Shown: positions 19,258 to 27,630 of the stretch, in pieces | How positions within the stretch are numbered: the stretch's first letter is position 1 | How the letters are laid out: the number at the start of each line of letters is the position of its first letter | NCBI RefSeq assembly: GCF_035590735.1 | Contig: NZ_CP141595.1 | Location: 3,257,001 to 3,321,000 of the forward strand | DNA from: Rossellomorea aquimaris | GTDB taxonomy: Bacteria; Bacillota; Bacilli; Bacillales; Bacillaceae_B | Length of the DNA stretch: 64,000 nucleotides | Direction: 5' to 3' | Notes under the pieces: generated by a model | What the model saw: only the letters and a program-made list of their open reading frames with translations | Told to the model about the DNA's origin: nothing | The model's database searches: none | Translations under genes and position numbers: made by a program

Positions 19258-19274
19258 AGGTGGTCTGACCACCT
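19258..19274. promoter_or_regulatory. Putative operator of the FadR-like regulator
   Basis: AGGTGGTCTGACCACCT is a 17-base palindrome. Its core TGGTCTGACCA equals the E. coli FadR core TGGTCNGACCA and the GntR/FadR-subfamily pattern TNGTNNNACNA. It lies in the dnaE-ytsJ gap, about 105 bases before ytsJ. No T-run directly follows on the minus strand, which argues against a plain dnaE terminator; on the plus strand a short TTTTT does follow. Confidence 0.6.
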
Positions 19275-19319
19275 TTTTCTATTAAACAATAATATAAATA
19301 TTGATTTTAGTAAAGTATG

Positions 19320-22300
19320 TTATTGTAATATGACATTTGCCTCACCAAGAATCCGATGCATCTCCCTAAGAGCCTCTTGAGATGGGGACACACGTAAATG
19401 CTCCGGAAGCTGGACACTCTTTTTTTCACGTTCATAATAAACGATGACAGGATTCTTCCCTTTGAATCGGTTAATCGTTTGCTGAATGCGCTGCGTACAA
19501 GCCTCCTCATCCTGATCCATGGCAATTTTCAAATAGAGCTTCTGATCCCCTGCTTTCACTCTCGCCTTCACTTCTTCCATCGCTTCCACCTGATTCACAA
19601 TGAACTGAAGCTTATCGTTACGTTCTTCAACATTTCCACCAAACAGGAGGATATTCCCCTCTTTTAGTTGAGTCATATTATTTCGATAGACATTCGGAAA
19701 CACCACCGCTTCGATCTCTCCACTTTCATCCCCGATTTCGAGGAAGGCCATCACTTCCCCCTTTTTCGTCCGGATGGATTTCACTCCGGTAATATAACCG
19801 CCGAATGTGATTTTCGATCCCTTTTGAAGATCGGCTATTTGCTGTAAGCCAAGATCGTCATACAGGTGACGGTAGGAAGAAACCGGATGATCGGATAAGT
19901 AAAGACCCAGCACCTGTTTCTCGAATTGAAGCTTCGTATCGATCGTCATATCCTCTACTTCGACATGTTTAGGCTTTAGCAGGAACGCCTCTTCCTCATG
20001 AAACAGATCGGGATCACCTTCAGGATTGACAAGCTCCGCATGCTGGGCCGCTACATCAAGGCTCGCAAGCAACGTGGCACGGTCCATTTCGAATTCATCG
20101 AATGCCCCGGACAATACTAAATTTTCGAGGATTTTCCGGTTAATCGTTTTGGAAGATACCCTCATGCAAACATCAAACAGGTCCTGAAATGGTTTTTCTT
20201 TTCTGGCACGGATGATTTCCTTTAGAGCTGCTGCCCCTATTCCTTTGATGGCCCCTAAGCTGTAACGGATCCTATTCTTTCCTTCCACCGTAAAGACAAA
20301 TTGACTCGTATTAATGGATGGGGGCAGGATCTCAATATCATAAAGCTTTGCTTCCCGGATATACTGAGCCACTTTCGTCTCATTTCCCACAACCGATGTC
20401 AGGAGGGATGATAAGAAAAAAGCAGGATAATGTGCTTTTAAATAGGCCAATTGATAGGCGATCATACTATAGGCAACAGCATGGGAGCGGTTGAATCCAT
20501 AATCTGCGAATCTGACAATCAAGTCATAAATGGTGTGAGCGTCTACTTCGGTATAGCCTTTCCGTGTTGAACCGGAAACAAAATGCTCCCGCTCCTGATC
20601 TAGGACATCCTTTTTCTTCTTCGAAACCGCTCTTCTGAGCAAATCCGCTTCCCCTAGGGAGAAACCGGCCATTTTCGAAGCAATTTGCATGATTTGTTCC
20701 TGATATACAATGACGCCGTAAGTCATTTCAAGAATCGGCTTTAAGTCAGGCAAAGGATAGTCCACCTTTTCCACGCCGTGCTTCCGTTTAATATACGTCG
20801 GGATGTTTTCCATTGGTCCCGGACGATACAATGCATTTACGGCCACAATATCTTCAAAAGAATTAGGCTTCAGTCTTTTTAACACATTCCGCATTCCTTC
20901 TGATTCAAGCTGGAAAATCCCATTGGTCAGTCCTTTACTTAATAATTCAAAGGTTTTAGGATCATTCATGGGAATAGACTCAATGGAAAATGACTTATTC
21001 GTTCCCATTTGAACGTTCTTCACAATTCTTTCTAATATACTTAGATTACGGAGTCCCAGGAAATCCATTTTCAACAACCCGATTTCTTCCAGTATATCCA
21101 TAGAGAATTGAGTCAGGTGGATTCCGGATGAACTACCCTGGATGGGTACCCACTGCACTAACGGGGCTTCACTCATCACGACTCCCGCCGCATGGGTCGA
21201 CGTGTGTCTTGGAAGCCCCTCAAGTTTAAGAGCCGTCTGAAATAATTTCTTATAATGATCAGAGCTCGTCACAAATTCGCGGAATCCCTTAGACTTTTCA
21301 TAGGCTTCCTGCAGCGTGATCCCCAACTGATTCGGAACAAGCTTGGATACTTGCTCCTGCTCCTTCATATTCAAGCCGAATACACGACCTGTATCACGAA
21401 GGGCTGCCTTTGCTGCAAAGGTCCCGAACGTAATGATCTGGGCAACGTGAAGGCTTCCGTACTTCCCTTCCACATACTCTATCACTTCATCCCGTCGATG
21501 ATCGGGAAAATCGATATCAATATCCGGCATGGATACCCGTTCAGGATTTAAAAATCGTTCAAACAGCAAATGATGCTCGATCGGATCCACATCTGTAATC
21601 CTCAACGCGTATGATACCAATGAACCCGCTGCCGATCCCCTTCCCGGTCCCGTCAGGATCTTTCTTTCCTTCGCATACTTCATAAAATCCCAGACAATCA
21701 GGAAGTAATCACTGAATCCCATCCTGCCGATGACTTCAAGCTCATAATCCAATCGTTCAATGTACTCATCTGAAACCGACTCTACTCTTTCACTAAGGCC
21801 TTTTTCACAAAGATGGGTCAATTCCTGAATGGCGGACACTCCCTCAGGAAGAGGATATTTCGGGAGGAGCTGCTGATGGAAGGGGATGGTCAGGTGGCAC
21901 TGATCAGCAATCTTCATCGTGTTTTCAAGCGCTGTGACATGATCAGAAAACAAATCCACCATCTGCTCTTTGGACTTGAAGTAATACTCCTCTGAACCCA
22001 ATACTTCGCGGTCATCTTCAGAAAGCTTTACTCCGTCCCGGATCGCACCCATGCATTCATGGGCGAAATGATCTTCCTGGTCTAAATACTGAACATCATT
22101 GGTAGCCACCATATCCGTTCCTGTCTCCTTTGCCACTTGTTGAAGTAAAGGAATAAGAGTATCCTCAGACGGAATCCCATGATTTTGAATGCTTAAATAA
22201 AAGGAGTCCCTGCCGAATATCTTTTGATAGGCGAGGATGCAATCCTTTGCTTTTTCCCTTTCATCATTCAATAAAAGGTTCTCTATCTCACCTTTGATTC

Positions 22301-22670
22301 CAGGTGAGATGGCGATTAATCCTTCACTATAGGAAGAGAGCCACTTTAACGGGAGCCCGTCTTTAGACTTTGCCCCAATCGCGCTCGAAATCTTTAACAG
22401 ATTCTGATAGCCCGTTTGGTTTTTCACGAGGAGAACAAGGGGATAGGAACTTTCCTCTGACGCAATATCTGCGGTCAATCCGATAATCGGTTTTATGTTT
22501 TCTTTTAAACACGCCTTATAAAAAGGGATGGCGGCATACATCATATTTTTATCGGTTAAAGCCAATGCTTTATACCCTGAATTCTTCGCTTTATGTACAA
22601 GTCCATTTATCGAAATCGTGCTAGACAGGAGACTATAGGCACTCGCTACTTGTAAATGAACAAATGACAT
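19320..22670 (-). CDS. dnaE: DNA polymerase III subunit alpha (DnaE)
   Basis: Replicative DNA polymerase of the DnaE type, in Bacillus used with PolC (primer extension, lagging strand). 1116 residues (B. subtilis 1115). Order: PHP domain (FVHLQVASAYSLLSSTISI ... LTDKNMMYAAIPFY), polymerase palm with the catalytic acidic triplet in SMPDIDIDFPDHRR near residue 400, fingers GPGRGSAAGSLVSYALRITDVDP, helix-hairpin-helix segment (IKGIGAAALKEI), and an OB fold near the C-terminus (KITFGGYITGVKSIRTKKGE). I set the ATG at 22670; an in-frame GTG 9 bases earlier gives MHNMSF but is less likely. The divergent neighbour is ytrH. Confidence 0.96.
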   Translation of the reverse strand: MSFVHLQVASAYSLLSSTISINGLVHKAKNSGYKALALTDKNMMYAAIPFYKACLKENIKPIIGLTADIASEESSYPLVLLVKNQTGYQNLLKISSAIGAKSKDGLPLKWLSSYSEGLIAISPGIKGEIENLLLNDEREKAKDCILAYQKIFGRDSFYLSIQNHGIPSEDTLIPLLQQVAKETGTDMVATNDVQYLDQEDHFAHECMGAIRDGVKLSEDDREVLGSEEYYFKSKEQMVDLFSDHVTALENTMKIADQCHLTIPFHQQLLPKYPLPEGVSAIQELTHLCEKGLSERVESVSDEYIERLDYELEVIGRMGFSDYFLIVWDFMKYAKERKILTGPGRGSAAGSLVSYALRITDVDPIEHHLLFERFLNPERVSMPDIDIDFPDHRRDEVIEYVEGKYGSLHVAQIITFGTFAAKAALRDTGRVFGLNMKEQEQVSKLVPNQLGITLQEAYEKSKGFREFVTSSDHYKKLFQTALKLEGLPRHTSTHAAGVVMSEAPLVQWVPIQGSSSGIHLTQFSMDILEEIGLLKMDFLGLRNLSILERIVKNVQMGTNKSFSIESIPMNDPKTFELLSKGLTNGIFQLESEGMRNVLKRLKPNSFEDIVAVNALYRPGPMENIPTYIKRKHGVEKVDYPLPDLKPILEMTYGVIVYQEQIMQIASKMAGFSLGEADLLRRAVSKKKKDVLDQEREHFVSGSTRKGYTEVDAHTIYDLIVRFADYGFNRSHAVAYSMIAYQLAYLKAHYPAFFLSSLLTSVVGNETKVAQYIREAKLYDIEILPPSINTSQFVFTVEGKNRIRYSLGAIKGIGAAALKEIIRARKEKPFQDLFDVCMRVSSKTINRKILENLVLSGAFDEFEMDRATLLASLDVAAQHAELVNPEGDPDLFHEEEAFLLKPKHVEVEDMTIDTKLQFEKQVLGLYLSDHPVSSYRHLYDDLGLQQIADLQKGSKITFGGYITGVKSIRTKKGEVMAFLEIGDESGEIEAVVFPNVYRNNMTQLKEGNILLFGGNVEERNDKLQFIVNQVEAMEEVKARVKAGDQKLYLKIAMDQDEEACTQRIQQTINRFKGKNPVIVYYEREKKSVQLPEHLRVSPSQEALREMHRILGEANVILQ

Positions 22671-22744
22671 GTTATGCACAACCTTTTTCTCAATATACTT
22701 TTATTATAGGAAAGAAACCGCAAAAAAGAAAATATGTTCTCCCT

Positions 22745-22772
22745 CATATCTTGTCTACTAACCCCATATAGT
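22745..22772 (+). promoter_or_regulatory. Candidate sigma-E promoter of ytrH-ytrI
   Basis: CATATCT (22745-22751), 13-base spacer, CATATAGT (22765-22772) resembles the sigma-E pattern ATATT-N13/14-CATACANT. It stands 36 bases before the ytrH ATG and fits known mother-cell expression of ytrHI in B. subtilis. Confidence 0.45.
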
Positions 22773-22807
22773 TATCGTAAAGACACGTAATAGATGGAGA
22801 TGATGAA

Positions 22808-23143
22808 ATGGCAGAAGCTTTCTTTCCGGAATTGGTTAAAAGTTTTTTCATAGCCTTTGGTGTTTTACTAGGTGGATCCCTGCTCGGTGGTTTAGCTTCT
22901 TTTGCCATGGGACAGCCTTTATTCATTGAAATGTGGCGTTTATCAAATTTCCTTAGGATATGGGCGATCATTGCGGCCATCGGAGGTACATTCGATACAG
23001 TATACAGCTTTGAAAAAGGTTTCTTAAACGGTGAAACAAAGGAGTTATTCAAGCAGTTTTTATTAATACTCTCAGCTCTAGGCGGTGCAAACACGGGTGG
23101 GATGATCATTAATTGGCTTACACAGGAGCATATATCATCATGA
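22808..23143 (+). CDS. ytrH: Sporulation membrane protein YtrH
   Basis: 111-residue membrane protein; in B. subtilis ytrH and ytrI are sigma-E genes required for efficient sporulation. Hydrophobic segments about 10-33 (SFFIAFGVLLGGSLLGGLASFA), 45-65 (LRIWAIIAAIGGTFDTVY) and 85-105 (FLLILSALGGANTGGMIINW). ATG preceded by GGAG. Its stop overlaps the ytrI ATG (ATGA), so the pair is coupled. Divergent from dnaE, as in B. subtilis. Confidence 0.88.
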   Translation: MAEAFFPELVKSFFIAFGVLLGGSLLGGLASFAMGQPLFIEMWRLSNFLRIWAIIAAIGGTFDTVYSFEKGFLNGETKELFKQFLLILSALGGANTGGMIINWLTQEHISS

Positions 23144-23643
23144 GAATCCCACCCTTTTACCGGCTTCCTTCCTGGCAGCGGTTCTTCGCCGGAATGGTTG
23201 TAGGAGGCATCATCAGCTGGATGATCTTTATCTTTATGTTCGGCGCCATGCATGAAAAACAAACGCAGCTAATAGAAGAGCAGAAAAACGACATCAGCAA
23301 ACTGAAAAACACCCTGTCTTATTTACAGGAAGAATACAAGCAACTAAACAGCGAAAACGAAGACGAACTCACCATCCAGGAAGTCAAAGTGAAGATCATC
23401 AACAATACGAAAACCAAAGTTGAATTACTCAGTATACACGAAACAGAGGACCAGTTGAGCGAAGATTTGAGGAGCCTTTTGACCAAGGACTTAGAAACCG
23501 TGTACGGGAATAAGGAACTCATCAAAAAAATCATTGAAAATAAAACCGTTAAATTAAATGATAAGTCCTTCAATTTGAAAGTGCGGGAGATGTACTTTTA
23601 TACGACTACACAGATTACGTTGGAGTTGAAGTATGAGGAATGA
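23140..23643 (+). CDS. ytrI: Sporulation membrane protein YtrI
   Basis: 167 residues: short cytoplasmic N-terminus MRIPPFYRLPSWQRFFAG, one membrane helix (about 18-40), then a long coiled-coil (about 45-80, EKQTQLIEEQKNDISKLKN...) and a C-terminal alpha/beta region. It works with YtrH in sporulation; the molecular role is unknown. I set the ATG at 23140, in ATGA overlap with ytrH, and not the upstream in-frame codon inside ytrH. Followed by a hairpin terminator. Confidence 0.88.
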   Translation: MRIPPFYRLPSWQRFFAGMVVGGIISWMIFIFMFGAMHEKQTQLIEEQKNDISKLKNTLSYLQEEYKQLNSENEDELTIQEVKVKIINNTKTKVELLSIHETEDQLSEDLRSLLTKDLETVYGNKELIKKIIENKTVKLNDKSFNLKVREMYFYTTTQITLELKYEE

Positions 23644-23652
23644 TGTTGCTTG

Positions 23653-23705
23653 GACGAACCTGTCGGAGAGGCGTTAGTGCCTTTGATGAGAGGTTCGTCT
23701 TCCTT
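23653..23705 (+). terminator. Terminator of ytrH-ytrI
   Basis: GACGAACCT / AGGTTCGTC arms with a large imperfect loop, followed by CTTCCTTTC, 10 bases after the ytrI stop. Confidence 0.65.
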
Positions 23706-23711
23706 TCGTAG

Positions 23712-23745
23712 GGCACTATTCGGAAAGATTGTTGTTTTATAGCAG
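23712..23745 (+). repeat. Solo inverted-repeat end of the MITE-like family
   Basis: GGCACTATTCGGAAAG followed by ATTGTTGTTTTATAGCAG matches the left end of the element at 43145 (CGCTCTTTTCGTAAAG, ATTGTTGTTTTTAACAG) with a few substitutions. No matching right end is seen, so this looks like a decayed remnant. Confidence 0.55.
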
Positions 23746-23785
23746 TACTTCAATCATTGTGTGTACCTAAAGAAAATTTGACACC

Positions 23786-23928
23786 GAGGATCAATTATTC
23801 AAAAAGAGGATCAATAAATCAAAATAAGGATCAATAAATCAAAATAAGGATCAATAAATCCCAAACAGGATTAATAATCCGAAATCAGGATTGAAAATCG
23901 CCCAATCGGGATTAATTCCTTCACGAAG
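23786..23928 (+). repeat. Tandem array of a 20-base GGATCA repeat (7 units)
   Basis: GGATC/GGATT cores start at 23788, 23808, 23828, 23848, 23868, 23888 and 23909, i.e. spacing 20,20,20,20,20,21. Central units are GGATCAATAAATCAAAAT-like and identical to each other; the right-hand units drift (GGATTAATAATCC, GGATTGAAAATCG). Non-coding, between ytrI and the phosphotransferase gene. A related array on the opposite strand lies at 28981-29102. Confidence 0.85.
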
Positions 23929-24103
23929 GTATTCTTCATCAGGAATTTCACTCTTAATCCGGCCCATCAGACCCGTCCAGGATTCCACTCCAGCTGAAAA
24001 CAGACAATCCAACGACATTTTCCGTTCAAAAGTAGACATAAGACATCCTATTGACTTCAATCGATTCATTTATAGGGGATTATAAAGATTAATATTGATG
24101 GAA

Positions 24104-24958
24104 TCACCTGTACCCCCTCAGACCTCTTTCAAATGCTTCCCGATCATCCTTCTCAATTCCATGGAGCGCTTCTTGCAATGCGAATGTGCTCTGATAAAAG
24201 GTCATTCTTTCAAAGATTTTTTCCCCATCCGGATACATACTCAGGCACCTTTTGACAAAAGGCTGGCCGTAACTCGCTAGTAAACCTGCAAAGTCATACG
24301 CAGGGTCACCTATTTCCGTTTCTCCAAAGTCTATGATTCCCGTTACCTCTTCCCGCTTTGAACCCCACAAAATATTAGAGGCACCAAAGTCTCCATGGGT
24401 AAGAACCGTGTTGAATGATAGAAGTTCTTTATTCGATAAAAAGGAACCGAAGTTATGATCGATTTCCGCCTTGGAAGTTTCGTTCATATACGGGAACAGC
24501 TTATCTTTAAATTCCCCATATAAATCTACGATTGAATTCCGTACATCTTCTGAGCTCTTCTTCTCAATTCCTAAGCTGTCAACAGGTTGAGAGTGCAATT
24601 CCCTCAAAAACTGAACCAATTGGGAAGCTATGCGTTCTTCGTTATGAATGTTCTTCATCATATCAGACCATAAGGGAGTGCCTTCAATTCTTGTATAGCC
24701 AGTAAAAACTTTTCCTACTTCATTGGGTTCCATCGATCTGTACTGAGGATATGGGGTAGATAAACTGAGCTTCCCCTTAATCTGCTCCAGGACTTTGGTT
24801 TCTTTTATTAATTTCTTAATCCCTTCCACATACTTCGGGAACCTGAAAACGAGGGTATCATTAACGATTAGAACATCATTATTCTGACCAAGGTCAATCA
24901 CTTCACTATGATCTATGGTTAACTCTGGATACATTTCTCTTATTCTTTCTTCATGCAT
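24104..24958 (-). CDS. Aminoglycoside phosphotransferase (APH) family kinase
   Basis: 284-residue protein-kinase-like small-molecule phosphotransferase. Visible: N-terminal lobe with FRFPKYVEGIKKLIKETKVL (ATP-binding Lys region), the catalytic loop LTHGDFGASNILW (His-Gly-Asp, Asn) and the metal-binding GIIDFGETEIGDPAYDFA. Closest in style to APH(2'')/macrolide-type kinases, but substrate cannot be read from sequence; resistance is only a possibility. AGGAGG is 12 bases upstream of the ATG, a long spacing. 17 bases after the upstream hydrolase, so probably co-transcribed. Confidence 0.82.
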   Translation of the reverse strand: MHEERIREMYPELTIDHSEVIDLGQNNDVLIVNDTLVFRFPKYVEGIKKLIKETKVLEQIKGKLSLSTPYPQYRSMEPNEVGKVFTGYTRIEGTPLWSDMMKNIHNEERIASQLVQFLRELHSQPVDSLGIEKKSSEDVRNSIVDLYGEFKDKLFPYMNETSKAEIDHNFGSFLSNKELLSFNTVLTHGDFGASNILWGSKREEVTGIIDFGETEIGDPAYDFAGLLASYGQPFVKRCLSMYPDGEKIFERMTFYQSTFALQEALHGIEKDDREAFERGLRGYR

Positions 24959-24975
24959 AGACTACATAAACCTCC

Positions 24976-25857
24976 TCAGTTTATCGTTCTCTTCCTAGAC
25001 AATGAATGCTCACGACTTTCCTTTAAAAACAAATCATACTCATCCACAAATCGCTCTGCCTCTTCCAGGAATGGATAATGGTTACTTCTTTCAAAAATCA
25101 CTAATTTTGAATGTGGTATACCTTCAGCCATCTCTATCGAATACACTAACGGACATTGGACATCATATCTGCCACACATGACTAACGTGGGGACTGATAT
25201 GAACTCCAGTTTTCTAGTAACATCATAAACTTGTAATTCACGGATAAAAAAGTTCATTCTCGCAGCAGACATCCCTTTGTGAATATCGAGGGAAAAAAGC
25301 TCACTATATTTCTCAGGTGCATATAAAGATAATTTCGTTCTTTCTATCGATAATTCTTTTCTTTTTTCCATTGGTAAATCCGGTTTTTTTAACGTTTCGA
25401 TAAGTTCCTGCATCCTGTGAAAATCCGGGTGAGCAGGATTATAAATGCAATCCTTCGAGAAGGTCATATATTCTCTTGCAGCGGCCCCAACAATCACATT
25501 AACATTGAGACTTTCAGAGAAGTGGATTCCGTAAAGTATCCCTAACATCCCTCCGGTTGAATGACCGGCGAATCCCCATTGAAGAAACCCTAATGCTTCC
25601 CGAATCGCTTCCAAATCGAATATGGATTCCAACATACTAAGCTGATAGGGTTCGTTCGCTTTCTCAGATTGGCCAGCTTCACGTAAGTTAATCAAGAATA
25701 CTTGGTTGGTCCTTGTGAATGACTCTGCAAAATAGTCACCGGTTTGGTTGAATTCTGAATAATGGTGGGTTACACAAAGCGGGTCTCCCTGTCCCTTGAT
25801 AAATAGTTCAAATACCCCGCGTGTTGTATGCAGTAATTTCCTTTCCCATTTCCCCAT
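24976..25857 (-). CDS. Alpha/beta hydrolase (proline iminopeptidase-like fold)
   Basis: 293-residue alpha/beta hydrolase. Nucleophile elbow GHSTGGMLG, acid in MCGRYDVQCPLVYS, His in FERSNHYPFLEEAE form a complete Ser-Asp-His triad. The substrate is unknown. It is a clear paralog of the gene at 56041-56883 (shared GxPLCVTHxYSEFN start, GHSTGGMLG, CG-x-D-QCP, IFE-x-SNH-x-P-x-LEE). ATG at 25857 follows AAAGGAACGTGACT; an in-frame GTG lies two codons earlier. Forms a probable unit with the phosphotransferase gene downstream. Confidence 0.82.
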   Translation of the reverse strand: MGKWERKLLHTTRGVFELFIKGQGDPLCVTHHYSEFNQTGDYFAESFTRTNQVFLINLREAGQSEKANEPYQLSMLESIFDLEAIREALGFLQWGFAGHSTGGMLGILYGIHFSESLNVNVIVGAAAREYMTFSKDCIYNPAHPDFHRMQELIETLKKPDLPMEKRKELSIERTKLSLYAPEKYSELFSLDIHKGMSAARMNFFIRELQVYDVTRKLEFISVPTLVMCGRYDVQCPLVYSIEMAEGIPHSKLVIFERSNHYPFLEEAERFVDEYDLFLKESREHSLSRKRTIN

Positions 25858-25950
25858 AGTCACGTTCCTTTCTGATTAAAACTGTTTTTATACAAAAGCA
25901 TTATTAAAGGATTTTTGTATTCTTAAAATATGGGCAGTTTCATAGATAAC

Positions 25951-26211
25951 TTAAAATAATCCTAAATAAGAAAATAAAAATATTAAAACCACATACTTAT
26001 ATCCATTGCCTGATAATTTTTTATTGCTTGTTTTCCTTTTTATGTCTATGGTTAAAGACCCAAGGAGAATAATGATCAATACATATGTAATAGCTTCCCT
26101 TGTTGACGACAGTCCACTCATAAGTGTTAACAGTAAAACTAAACTTACGATGAATATGAACGTTATAGGAATATACTCAAGTTTAAATTTGACGTTTCTC
26201 AAGTGAATCAT
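25951..26211 (-). CDS. Small membrane protein, unknown function
   Basis: About 86 residues with two or three membrane segments (IPITFIFIVSLVLLLTLMSG; AITYVLIIILLGSLTI; YKYVVLIFLFSYLGLF). I do not recognise a family. The ribosome site is weak (GAAGAGA), and both an ATG at 26211 and a TTG at 26217 are possible starts. It lies alone between the MFS transporter and the hydrolase. Confidence 0.5.
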   Translation of the reverse strand: MIHLRNVKFKLEYIPITFIFIVSLVLLLTLMSGLSSTREAITYVLIIILLGSLTIDIKRKTSNKKLSGNGYKYVVLIFLFSYLGLF

Positions 26212-26284
26212 CCCCAATATTTCTCTTCATTTTCATCAGCTGGCTCTCCCATTAGAAATGAATTAGAATAAAAAAATCGTAAGT

Positions 26285-27571
26285 TTAACCTAAATCACTT
26301 TCTCTTCTCAGTTTCCTTTCATCTCCTGCTTTAACCCCATTGCGTTTGTAAATATTCTTTTTCCAAATAACTTTCCTCATGGTAATACCAATGGTTCCTA
26401 TTAATATCAGGACCAAGCCAATCCCCTTGAACACCAGCAATACTCCAAAGTGTTGAATGAGTACACCGCCAAGAAGGGGCCCGGCAATAAACAATATACT
26501 CAAGGTGGAGTCCACTATACCCGACACCCTCCCTATCGCTTCTGTTGGAGGTTCCTTCTGAATCATGTAATTCACTGCCGTAAATGTTATCCCAGTGCCA
26601 ATGCCGCCGATTAAGGCAAAACAGATTGCTACTATGAATGTACTTTGATGATCCAGAAAACCTAAACCGCCTGTCATAATACCAATCAGGAGACTGCCAG
26701 TCCCGAAGAACCATCCATAGCTCTTGATGGCATCCAACTTAGTAAGAATAAGAATAACCAGAAGAGAGCCGACACCGATCGCCGATATCGTCCAGCCTGT
26801 CATCTCTGTCTTGTTGGGAAACACCTCGCTGAATAATGTTACAAGCTGTGCGTCGATCATTTGAATCGTCAAGGTGATGACCATCCCGTACAGTATACTT
26901 GCCAGCAAGATCCTGTTCTTAAAAACTATTTCCCATCCTTCCTTCCACGAGCGAAAGAAATGAGCGTGAACATCCGGGGTTGTTCCTTCGTTGTTCTCAT
27001 TATTTCGTAAAGCTATCCTTGATAATATGATTCCTGAGAGGATGAAGGCAACCGAATTGATACCTATCGAAATGTCCGGGCTGAAGACTCCCGAAACAGA
27101 CCCACCCAATAGCGGACCCACCACTTTCACCAATTGAAGCAGGCTACCGTTAATGGTAACAGCCTTCATTAAATTCTCTTCATCTACAATGTTCCTCACT
27201 AAACCTTGCTGAGCCGGAGTGCCGACCACTCCAACGGTATTCCTTAACAGAAGTACTATCAGAGCCACCATAGGGGAGGACACAAACACAAGCAATAGCG
27301 TTAGACATCCCCTGATCCAGTCTGAATAAATCAGGATTCTCAGCTTGTCTTTCCTGTCCACAAACACCCCTGCCAACTGGCCAAATAACGTACTCGGAAT
27401 GGCATACATAACAGGGATCATGGCAATCAACATAGGGTCAGCATTCCATGTATACCTGAATAGAATGAGAACGGCGATAAAGTCAAACCAATTCCCAAGA
27501 TTCGATAGTGCATTTGCTGAAAAAAACTTGATGAAATTTTGATCTCTCCAGATCGATGGATTTTTCTCCAT
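26285..27571 (-). CDS. MFS transporter (MacrolideEP/enterobactin-exporter type)
   Basis: 428-residue, 12-helix major facilitator protein of the drug-exporter type (FIKFFSANALSNLGNWFDFIAVLILFRYTW opening; loop 2-3 FVDRKDKLRILIYSDWIRG; central loop about 200-215). The similar family includes Bacillus multidrug and macrolide exporters; substrate unknown. ATG at 27571 follows GGAGGGATCAGGT. It is 59 bases after the winged-helix/TPR-like regulator gene upstream, which probably controls it. Confidence 0.85.
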   Translation of the reverse strand: MEKNPSIWRDQNFIKFFSANALSNLGNWFDFIAVLILFRYTWNADPMLIAMIPVMYAIPSTLFGQLAGVFVDRKDKLRILIYSDWIRGCLTLLLVFVSSPMVALIVLLLRNTVGVVGTPAQQGLVRNIVDEENLMKAVTINGSLLQLVKVVGPLLGGSVSGVFSPDISIGINSVAFILSGIILSRIALRNNENNEGTTPDVHAHFFRSWKEGWEIVFKNRILLASILYGMVITLTIQMIDAQLVTLFSEVFPNKTEMTGWTISAIGVGSLLVILILTKLDAIKSYGWFFGTGSLLIGIMTGGLGFLDHQSTFIVAICFALIGGIGTGITFTAVNYMIQKEPPTEAIGRVSGIVDSTLSILFIAGPLLGGVLIQHFGVLLVFKGIGLVLILIGTIGITMRKVIWKKNIYKRNGVKAGDERKLRRESDLG

Positions 27572-27630
27572 ACCTGATCCCTCCACATTCACTCTTTATC
27601 AAAGGATAATCGATGAATGTCAGAGGAATA

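Noticed and set aside
19258..19274. Palindrome considered as dnaE terminator
   Set aside because: No T-run directly after the stem on the minus strand; the match to the FadR operator core next to a FadR-like gene is a better explanation, though a dual role is not excluded.
22744..23262. Minus-strand ORF antisense to ytrH-ytrI
   Set aside because: Pro/Asp/His-rich shadow translation; the plus-strand genes have ribosome sites and family identity.
23786..23928. Array considered as a CRISPR
   Set aside because: Repeat period is 20-21 with contiguous, drifting units and no separate unique spacers; no cas genes in the window.
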